NCBI GenBank assembly: GCA_905236465.1
Contig: CAJOQA010000286.1
Location: forward strand, 1 to 8,262
Reading direction: 5' to 3'
DNA: 8,262 nt
DNA from: an uncultured Treponema sp.
GTDB lineage: Bacteria > Spirochaetota > Spirochaetia > Treponematales > Treponemataceae
Below are positions 1-5,439 of this stretch, in pieces (position 1 is the stretch's first letter; each line of letters opens with the position of its first letter). The notes beneath the pieces were generated by a model. The model did not search any database. It was not told the origin of the DNA and saw only the letters and a program-made list of their open reading frames with translations. The position numbers were made by a program, and so were the translations under genes.

Positions 1-11
1 ATAGTGATGAA

Positions 12-28
12 GGAATAATAATTATTCC
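12..28. promoter_or_regulatory. Palindrome upstream of the HTH pseudogene, candidate operator
   Basis: Two 8-base arms, GGAATAAT and ATTATTCC, form a perfect inverted repeat around one central base at position 20. It lies 27 bases before the ATG at 56 and contains a TAATAAT that could serve as a -10 element. Small XRE-family repressors commonly bind palindromes of this size over their own promoters, so autoregulation by the now broken downstream gene is a reasonable inference. No -35 can be assigned because the window begins here. The symmetry is seen directly; the operator role is inferred. Confidence 0.45.
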
Positions 29-55
29 AGATTAATAAATCATAAGGGTGAATAA

Positions 56-300
56 ATGAATTCAGACTTTAGAAGCAGGGTTGAAAGCTAGCTACGCAAA
101 AAGGGAATGACACAAAGAAGTTTAGCGGCAGAACTCGGTGTTAGCGAAGCAACGGTAAGCCGGTGGCTAGCAGACGGTGACAATGGTCGTAATCCCAACG
201 TGTAGACACTGCCCTTACTGCAACTGCTGTAATCGGTATTGTAGCTCTTGCAAAGGCACTAGGAAATCCTCTAAAGGAATGTAGGCACATTACTGCTTAA
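56..300 (+). pseudogene. Broken XRE/Cro-C1 family HTH regulator
   Basis: An ATG at 56 follows an AAGGG ribosome binding site (44-48) with 7 bases of spacing. The frame reads MNSDFRSRVES, then a TAG at 89-91 where a residue such as Tyr would fit, then LRKKGMTQRSLAAELGVSEA and TVSRWLADGDNGRNPNV, then a second TAG at 203-205. The stretch from MTQRSLA to SRWL is a textbook XRE helix-turn-helix, with SEATVSRWL as the recognition helix. Dropping one GT from the GTGT at 200-203 restores the frame to VDTALTATAVIGIVALAKAL and so on to the TAA at 298-300, giving about 80 codons, close to the size of small phage-type repressors. The gene therefore carries one nonsense change and one 2-base insertion. 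A stand-alone product is unlikely. Its last 11 bases overlap the 3' end of the convergent TPR gene. Assembly or sequencing error is the main alternative. Confidence 0.8.
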
Positions 301-2020
301 GCAAAGCATCCAGTTCTGCGTTCTTTGCTAAGACGCCAGTGTCGCGGGGGTTTAGGGCAACAACCTGCTTTAGATAGTAGCGGGCGCGGCGGTAGTCCTT
401 TTTGTTATAGTATATGCGGTAAAGGCGGTAGAGTGAGTCCTTGTTGCGGGGGTTAGAAGTAAGGCTTGTGCGTAAGTCAGCAAGTATGTCATCTTCGCTC
501 GTGTCTAAAAGGCTTTTTTGGTAGTAGAGAAAACTCCTTAGCTTGCCGTCAGAGGTCCCTTGCAAGCTTGCAATCAGTTTTAACGCTTCTTCCCTACGGC
601 CACTTGCGACGAGAACCTTTATGTACTGCTGCAAAATATCAAGGTCATCAGGGGACTCTTTGTAGAGGGCAGAGGTGAGCTCCCAGGCTTCCTTCATGTA
701 GTTCATGCTGATACAGATGTCTATGTGGCTCAGTAAATCTTCCTTTTTGTTTCCCTCTTTTTTTACAAGGTCTGTGCTAATTTTATATGCTTCTTCAAAG
801 GAACCCTCCTTTGCAAGTTCGATTATACACAGAGAAAGGGCTTCTTTGTTATCTTTGTCACTTTCTAGCAAAGTCTGCAAGAGCTCTAGGGCTGCTTTTC
901 CCCCGATTAAGGCCCCTGAATCAGATGAGATTTTTGCTGCGGTAAGCAGTATTTCTGAATCTGTCGGGTAAAGGGCTAAGGCCTTTGCTATCGTTTCGGA
1001 GGCAAGTGAATTGTTCTTGTTCCATTCCCGCTGCAACTTTGCCCTAAGAAGCAAATAGTCGCGGGAAGAGGTGTCGGTACGGCCTGCAACATCTAGCAAT
1101 GAAGATGCCTTTATGTATTCCTCTTTTTTTATAAGTAAGTCTGCCCGCTTTAGGATATAGGCAGTGTTTTCTGGTTCCAATTGGAGTAAGCGGAGAACAT
1201 AGTTTTCTGCTGTCTCATAGTCTTTCAGCGCATAAGAAGCCCGTGTGCACAAATCAAGTAAATCCAGGTTCTGGCTGTCTTTAGCAAGCAGGGCCTGGCC
1301 TGTCTGTAAAGCCTTGTCATAATTTTTTAAGATATAATTAAGTTCTGCCTGCTCTACTTGGAGTTCAAATGTGTTAGGAGCATTTTTTAAAGCTTTTGCT
1401 AAAAAAATAGTGGCCTCATCACTTTTCCCTTCTTTAGATTTTAAGATAGCATAAAGATAATTTGCCAAAACTGAGTCCGCCTTTAATTGCAAGGCTGAAT
1501 TTAAATCTTTTTCTGCTGATTCTAAATTTTCTGTCTGAATATTGTCTTTAAAAAGAACTAGGGAAGGAAGAACTAAGGTTAAAAAATCTTTTTTATTTGT
1601 TGAAGTTTCGTAGATGCCTGATTTTGCGCTTTTAATTGTCGCAGTGTAGGGATTCTCAAAAAGGATTTCAGGGCTTTCCCAATTTACGCTTTTTGAAGGC
1701 CAAACTATGCTACACACATCCTTACAAACTGAAAGAAGGATTTTTTCATTGTCCGCAAAACCGGAAGCGGATTTTTTATATAGAAGGGAAACAGCCTGCT
1801 GTATGGAATCTGGGGAACCATTTTCCACTAAAGAAAGGATTTTGGGATCAACTGTGTAAAAATAAGATTTTACCTCCTCTTTTGGAAGTGGCAGATCTAT
1901 TACCGTTACACTTTCTTCGTTAAATTTTTCCTCCTTTTCCTTCTTGTCAGAAGAGGCACAAGAGAAGCATAGCAATGTAAGGGTTAGGGTCCCAAATAGA
2001 ACCCATTTGCCTGCTTTCAA
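290..2020 (-). CDS. Large TPR-repeat lipoprotein
   Basis: The 576-residue protein has a basic N-terminus, a hydrophobic stretch (residues 6-20) and a spirochaetal lipobox LCFSC with Cys21 as the probable lipidation site, followed by a charged Lys/Glu linker. It should be a lipoprotein in the periplasm or at the cell surface. From about residue 165 to the C-terminus it consists of TPR-like helix pairs, for example around 168-215, 219-250, 254-284, 286-312 and 526-572 (YYNKKDYRRARYYLKQVVAL followed by NPRD is a clear TPR). No catalytic motif is visible, so the likely role is a protein-binding scaffold; the partner is unknown. The start is TTG: it overlaps the upstream stop as TTGA, has GGAG 7 bases ahead, and leads straight into the signal peptide. 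Co-translation with the membrane protein gene is likely. The 3' end runs convergently into the HTH pseudogene and no terminator is visible. Confidence 0.88.
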   Translation of the reverse strand: MKAGKWVLFGTLTLTLLCFSCASSDKKEKEEKFNEESVTVIDLPLPKEEVKSYFYTVDPKILSLVENGSPDSIQQAVSLLYKKSASGFADNEKILLSVCKDVCSIVWPSKSVNWESPEILFENPYTATIKSAKSGIYETSTNKKDFLTLVLPSLVLFKDNIQTENLESAEKDLNSALQLKADSVLANYLYAILKSKEGKSDEATIFLAKALKNAPNTFELQVEQAELNYILKNYDKALQTGQALLAKDSQNLDLLDLCTRASYALKDYETAENYVLRLLQLEPENTAYILKRADLLIKKEEYIKASSLLDVAGRTDTSSRDYLLLRAKLQREWNKNNSLASETIAKALALYPTDSEILLTAAKISSDSGALIGGKAALELLQTLLESDKDNKEALSLCIIELAKEGSFEEAYKISTDLVKKEGNKKEDLLSHIDICISMNYMKEAWELTSALYKESPDDLDILQQYIKVLVASGRREEALKLIASLQGTSDGKLRSFLYYQKSLLDTSEDDILADLRTSLTSNPRNKDSLYRLYRIYYNKKDYRRARYYLKQVVALNPRDTGVLAKNAELDALLKQ

Positions 2021-2604
2021 TTTTCATCTCCGTTTACTAAAGAATCATCTTCCATATAGGGAAAGCTTGAGGCAGTTTTTTGTTGGACTACAAAAAGCAC
2101 AATCAAGGTGAGTCCGACTACAATCAGGAAAAAGGGCCAGCAAAGGTTTATAAACTGCACAAAGGAAATCTTTATTATGCCGAGCGAAAAGAGCAGAAAA
2201 AGAGTTCCGAGCAGAATCAGCATGATGGCTGGAAAGAAGTATATGGTGCGAATCCTCTTTAACTTATAAAGACCCGCAGGAATCAGGGCAAGGCCACAGT
2301 TTATGACGGTTACAGGCCATAAGTCTTGAGCTGACAGGGGAATTATATTTACTTCTTCCAACAAGACAATTATACCACATAAAAATAAAAAAATCCCCAA
2401 AAAAACAAGAAAAGATTGATTTTTAAATGCAAATGAAATGTAGAGAAATAGAGAGCCAAGTCCGATTAGGAAAATCGGGGTCCAAAAAAAAATGCTATCG
2501 GTCTTTGAAAAATTTGCAACTAATAAAAGAACCCCTGAAATCAGGATGGCAAATCCGATTATGAGTATAAGATGACCTTTTAGCGGAACTTTTTTAGCCT
2601 TCAT
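2017..2604 (-). CDS. Six-helix integral membrane protein, LiaI/LiaF-like repeats
   Basis: The 195-residue protein is almost entirely hydrophobic, with probable membrane helices near residues 11-31, 40-60, 64-83, 94-113, 121-144 and 150-173. A short basic N-terminus (MKAKKVPLK) suggests a cytoplasmic start, and the acidic tail ends GDEN. Motifs of the type W-P-x-x-x-x-x-G-L (DLWPVTVINCGLAL and LCWPFFLIVVGLTL), together with FWTPIFLIGLGSL, resemble the repeated membrane unit of the DUF5668/LiaI-LiaF-like families; those families are often linked to envelope-stress sensing, but no LiaF C-terminal domain is present. ATG at 2604 has a strong AAGGGG site (2610-2615) five bases ahead. A candidate promoter lies at 2637-2665. 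Its stop overlaps the TTG of the TPR lipoprotein gene, so the two products are probably made in concert. Function is unknown; the topology is by eye. Confidence 0.82.
   Translation of the reverse strand: MKAKKVPLKGHLILIIGFAILISGVLLLVANFSKTDSIFFWTPIFLIGLGSLFLYISFAFKNQSFLVFLGIFLFLCGIIVLLEEVNIIPLSAQDLWPVTVINCGLALIPAGLYKLKRIRTIYFFPAIMLILLGTLFLLFSLGIIKISFVQFINLCWPFFLIVVGLTLIVLFVVQQKTASSFPYMEDDSLVNGDEN
2028..2031 (-). promoter_or_regulatory. Ribosome binding site fixing the TTG start of the TPR lipoprotein
   Basis: GGAG on the minus strand lies inside the last codons of the membrane protein gene, 7 bases before the TTG at 2018-2020. An ATG just ahead (2025-2027) is in a different frame. The spacing, the TTGA stop/start overlap and the immediate signal peptide together support TTG as the true start. 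Confidence 0.65.
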
Positions 2605-2636
2605 TTTCGCCCCTTCCCAAAAGCAAAATCATTTAT

Positions 2637-2665
2637 AGCATAATACAAAATGCTTTTCTTGCCAA
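2637..2665 (-). promoter_or_regulatory. Candidate sigma-70-type promoter for the membrane protein and TPR lipoprotein pair
   Basis: On the minus strand TTGGCA (2660-2665) and TATGCT (2637-2642) are separated by exactly 17 bases, in the 103-base gap between the OmpA-domain gene and the membrane protein gene. A start site near 2630 would give a leader of roughly 25 bases ending in the AAGGGG ribosome binding site. This suggests that the last two genes can be transcribed separately from those upstream. The call is from consensus matching only; other AT-rich -10-like words (TATTAT, TATAAA) overlap it. Confidence 0.5.
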
Positions 2666-2707
2666 TATAAAGAAGGGGTATTAATAAGAATAAAATGTTA
2701 TAAATAA

Positions 2708-4156
2708 CTAACGTCTCTGTTCTCCCGTTGATTTTGGCATCAGTTTTATAACTACACGGCGGTTAGCGGCCCTTCCTTCTGGGGTGTCGTTGCTTCTTAG
2801 TGGCAAAGTTCCGCCAAAGCCTTTATAGGTAAAGAGACTTGCATCTATTCCGTCTTGAATTAGGGCCTGAACCACAGCTTGAGCACGTTGAATACTAAGC
2901 GTCATCTGACCTTCCGGTTTATTGACATCTGCTGTGTGTCCTTCAACGGTGATTGTGTATTCACCTGGATTTTTGAGCAGTACATTCTTTATCTGACTTG
3001 CAATAACACTGACGCGGGGCCGTTCTTCTGGCAGCAGGGCTGTAGAATCAGCTATAAAGCGGAGGTCAGACATGGTAATTTCAAGTCCGCTCGGTGTATC
3101 TTCTATATCAAGGCCTGGAACTTCTTCTAACTGCTTTTGAATTTTGGGGTAGTCCAAGTAGTAGCGGGTATTGCGTTCGGCCGCTTTTACAGAATGATTT
3201 AGTTCTTTGTCGTCAAGTAAAATTACAACCTTTCCTTCCTTTAGCAGTTCCCTGTTTTCTGGGATAGTTGCTATGCGAAGGTAATCCTCGTATGTTATTA
3301 CAGGGTCGCAACGGTTTACCCCATAAACTTTCTTTGCGATAATCCAAAGCGGTGACTTTCCGGTGCGCTCGTAACGGACATTATTGCCGGCTTCTTTTGT
3401 ATACTCCACAATACCTGATTTCTTGGCAATCTGCGGGTCTACCATATTGCGCTCGTATACAAGCGTCATGTTTTCATCCCAAATGCGGGGAAAAAGACAG
3501 GGGCTTACTTTGCTGCTAGTATGTTCCCCCTGCACCGGTAAGGTTCCCCTTGCATCTATTATAATTCCTGTGTAGGCACGGGATGCAATGCGTTCTATTG
3601 GCTTTTCCTGCACGTAGGGGGCATGGTGCTTTACTAAAAGGGCCCCGACTTCAGCTAAATTTATTGTATTTGTAAATTTAAGATTATTTGAACCTTTTGC
3701 AAAATAAGCGGGGGTTCTTTTGCTGGTATCTATGATCCTTGAAATATCCTCAAAAGTAAAAGAGCCTTCAAGGATCATGTCTTCCAATGTCCTTGTGTCG
3801 TCAACATAAAGACTTAGCAGGGGGTCTTTTATGAGGACAGGCAATTCCATTTGAATTCTATTTACAGCAAGTGATTTTCCGCTTGGCATAGGGATCCCTG
3901 CCTTTGCAACGTCCATAGAAACATCAGAAATAAAGGAGCCACTGACCCAGTCTACCCGGCTAGAAGAAGAAATTTGAGACTTGGCTTTAGAGACATTCGC
4001 TGTTGAAGCAGCCCTAAGTTCTGCTTCTTCTATTTCTTCAAGGCTATAACCTTGGCTTAAGTAAAGTTGAGTTTCAGAATCATTCTGCGCAAATAGGGTG
4101 AAGGCAGTAGAAAAAAGCATTGCAGACACTGAAAGCGCTAAGAGTTTTTTTATCAT
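2708..4156 (-). CDS. Secreted OmpA C-domain protein, Tp0624-like
   Basis: The 482-residue protein starts with a cleavable type I signal peptide (residues 1-23 or 24, ending TLFAQ) without a lipobox. A middle region carries YTGIIIDARG (195-204), LFPRIWDE and later RCDPVITYEDYLRI (282-295), a pattern I associate with FlgT/LPP20-like periplasmic proteins. Residues about 358-473 are an OmpA C-terminal domain (PF00691 type) with VEGHTADV (404-411), LSIQRAQAVVQAL (420-432) and an NRRVVI end (465-470). Such domains bind the peptidoglycan stem peptide. Here the usual Asp of GHTD is Ala408 and an Asp follows at 410 minus one place, as GHTAD (Asp410). Size and layout recall T. pallidum Tp0624. The ATG at 4156 has a GGGG site ten bases ahead, and only 29 bases separate it from the transglycosylase gene, so they are probably co-transcribed. 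A 12-base perfect inverted repeat lies inside the gene at 3732-3778. Confidence 0.9.
   Translation of the reverse strand: MIKKLLALSVSAMLFSTAFTLFAQNDSETQLYLSQGYSLEEIEEAELRAASTANVSKAKSQISSSSRVDWVSGSFISDVSMDVAKAGIPMPSGKSLAVNRIQMELPVLIKDPLLSLYVDDTRTLEDMILEGSFTFEDISRIIDTSKRTPAYFAKGSNNLKFTNTINLAEVGALLVKHHAPYVQEKPIERIASRAYTGIIIDARGTLPVQGEHTSSKVSPCLFPRIWDENMTLVYERNMVDPQIAKKSGIVEYTKEAGNNVRYERTGKSPLWIIAKKVYGVNRCDPVITYEDYLRIATIPENRELLKEGKVVILLDDKELNHSVKAAERNTRYYLDYPKIQKQLEEVPGLDIEDTPSGLEITMSDLRFIADSTALLPEERPRVSVIASQIKNVLLKNPGEYTITVEGHTADVNKPEGQMTLSIQRAQAVVQALIQDGIDASLFTYKGFGGTLPLRSNDTPEGRAANRRVVIKLMPKSTGEQRR
3732..3778. repeat. Perfect 12-bp inverted repeat inside the OmpA-domain gene
   Basis: The arms ATGATCCTTGAA (3732-3743) and TTCAAGGATCAT (3767-3778) are exact reverse complements separated by 23 bases. 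In the mRNA they would form a 12-bp stem with a 23-nt loop, covering the codons for MILE and SRII around residues 127-142 of the OmpA-domain protein. No U-run follows on the transcribed strand, so it is not a terminator. Its role is unknown. Confidence 0.7.
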
Positions 4157-4185
4157 TTGTACATAACCCCTAAAAATTTACTTCT

Positions 4186-5361
4186 TTAATTAAATATCGG
4201 CACAATCAGCTTTTTACCAATAGATAAAATACTTTTTTCACTTATTCCGTTTACTGCGCATAGGTCTGCTACGCTTAGGTTGTAGCGGCGGGATATTGCC
4301 CACAGGGAATCCCCCTGCTTTACGGTGTACATTACGGCATCCGTTGCTACTCCTTCTTCCCTAAGGCGGACTTCCGCGTCTGCAGCTGCATCTTTGGGTA
4401 ACCTTAAATTGTAAACTTCGCGAGCTGGTGTGCAGTTGCGGAAGAGGGCAGGGTTTAGCTCCTTGATTTTGTTCTTGTCTATGCCGGTAACTTTTGAGAT
4501 TTGGCTAAAGGAAAACATTCCCGCCGTTTTTATGTAGGCAAATTCTTCGGCTTCGCTTGTGCTACAGGCTTCTGCAGCTTCCTTTATGTCCTGGCATCCG
4601 TAAAAGTCAGCATTTTCAATTAAATCAGCTATAGCCAAAAGCTTAGGAACATACAGGGTCGTCTCTTTTTTTAGTTTATTCTCTTTTACTAAAGTCCAGT
4701 AGTCTTTACCTGGGTTCTTTTTTACTATTGCAGCCATAGCCCCCGCGCCGCAATTGTAGGCAGCTATTCCTAAGGTCCAGTCGCCAAAAAAAGTATAGTT
4801 ATATTTAAGTTTACTTAAAGCGGCATCTGTTGATTTCCAGGGATCCCGCCTGTCATCGTACCAGGAATCCTTTTCTAGGTAGGGGGCCATGGAATTTGTC
4901 ATAAATTGCCATATACCTGTTGCCCCTGACCTTGATACTGCTTGCGGAATGTAATTGGATTCAACTATAGGAAGGTATTGAAGGATGAGGGGCATATTCT
5001 TTTCTTTGAGTTGTTCTATTATATAGGGCCGGTAGGGTTCTGAATTTTTTAAGGATTTTATAAGGACTTTGCGGCCTGATTCTGTAAGAAATTGTTTTAT
5101 AAACTTTTGAGTTTGCTCCTGCTCCACACCAGGAAGTTCAAGTTCTGTTTTTTCAAAGTCACCTTGCTTTTCTGGCTGATTCGTATCGAGAAAGACCCAG
5201 ATAGGGCCTTCGTCTCTTTCTTCAACTATTTCTTCCTGTTCTTCACTTTGAATGTCTGAAGATAATGTTAAATCTTCTTCTGCTTCTTGGGCAAACAGTG
5301 AAAATGTAGATAAGAGGCAGATTAAAGAAAAACGTATAACTTTGTCTATATTCTTTTTCAT
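4186..5361 (-). CDS. Secreted MltD-like lytic transglycosylase with LysM
   Basis: The 391-residue protein has a signal peptide (residues 1-25, ending TFSLFAQ) and an acidic Glu-rich linker (26-52). It should act in the periplasm, cleaving the MurNAc-GlcNAc bond with 1,6-anhydroMurNAc formation. The SLT domain spans about 115-255: catalytic Glu134 in LPIVESNY, the GATGIWQFM motif (146-154), AYNCGAGAM (201-209) and YVPKLLAIADL (237-247), all in family order. A degenerate LysM-like stretch lies near 276-322, ending NLRLPK, and a clear LysM at 344-388 begins YTVKQGDSLWAISRRY. This is the order found in MltD, with fewer LysM units. ATG at 5361 has AGGA five bases ahead (5367-5370), abutting a hairpin. 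The upstream neighbour is a TPR-like lipoprotein and the downstream one an OmpA-domain protein. Cys204 in AYNCGAG is less usual than Ala or Gly there. Confidence 0.93.
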   Translation of the reverse strand: MKKNIDKVIRFSLICLLSTFSLFAQEAEEDLTLSSDIQSEEQEEIVEERDEGPIWVFLDTNQPEKQGDFEKTELELPGVEQEQTQKFIKQFLTESGRKVLIKSLKNSEPYRPYIIEQLKEKNMPLILQYLPIVESNYIPQAVSRSGATGIWQFMTNSMAPYLEKDSWYDDRRDPWKSTDAALSKLKYNYTFFGDWTLGIAAYNCGAGAMAAIVKKNPGKDYWTLVKENKLKKETTLYVPKLLAIADLIENADFYGCQDIKEAAEACSTSEAEEFAYIKTAGMFSFSQISKVTGIDKNKIKELNPALFRNCTPAREVYNLRLPKDAAADAEVRLREEGVATDAVMYTVKQGDSLWAISRRYNLSVADLCAVNGISEKSILSIGKKLIVPIFN

Positions 5362-5369
5362 AAGTGTCC

Positions 5370-5394
5370 TGTTTTTAAGTTGATTTTAAAAACA
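5370..5394. repeat. Hairpin against the transglycosylase ribosome binding site
   Basis: TGTTTTTAA (5370-5378) and TTAAAAACA (5386-5394) are perfect 9-base inverted arms with a 7-base loop. In minus-strand RNA the 3' arm ends at the first base of the AGGA Shine-Dalgarno at 5367-5370, eight bases or so before the ATG. An AU-rich hairpin here could tune access to the site or be a protein-binding operator; an intrinsic terminator is unlikely since the stem lacks GC and no U-run follows. A stronger AGGAGG word lies just upstream (5396-5401 region) with no suitable start codon after it. Confidence 0.5.
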
Positions 5395-5399
5395 AACCT
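5380..5399 (-). promoter_or_regulatory. Shared leader element, copy 1 (before the transglycosylase gene)
   Basis: On the minus strand this reads AGGTTTG, TTTTT, then AAAATCAA. The same word without three of the Ts precedes the lipoprotein gene at 6492-6508: AGGTTTGTT then AAAATCAA. Both lie directly upstream of consecutive genes and both contain TAAAAT, a possible -10. They may be a common regulator site or a duplicated promoter segment; chance similarity in AT-rich DNA is possible. This copy overlaps the 5370-5394 hairpin. Confidence 0.35.
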
Positions 5400-5439
5400 C
5401 CTGTTTTATACTTTTAGTTTTTACTAGCTAAGAGTTGCC

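Noticed and set aside
466..971. Two plus-strand open frames (466-678 and 705-971) opposite the TPR lipoprotein gene
   Set aside because: Both lie wholly inside a well-supported minus-strand gene, have no ribosome binding site worth the name, and read as low-complexity Ser/Leu/Arg shadows of antisense codons.
1636..1923. Plus-strand open frame of 95 codons
   Set aside because: Antisense to the N-terminal part of the TPR lipoprotein, with no recognisable domain and no proper start context.
2697..2708. GTTAT-AA-ATAAC inverted repeat after the OmpA-domain gene, considered as a terminator
   Set aside because: The loop is only two bases, the stem has five mostly AT pairs, and no U-run follows it.
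2080..3575. Plus-strand open frames at 2080-2262, 2879-3130 and 3384-3575
   Set aside because: Each is antisense to a convincing minus-strand gene and shows no family signature.
5410..5435. Imperfect inverted repeat around TAGTTTTTACTA after the lipoprotein gene, considered as a terminator
   Set aside because: Short arms with mismatches and no GC-rich stem or U-tract; not distinguishable from AT-rich background.
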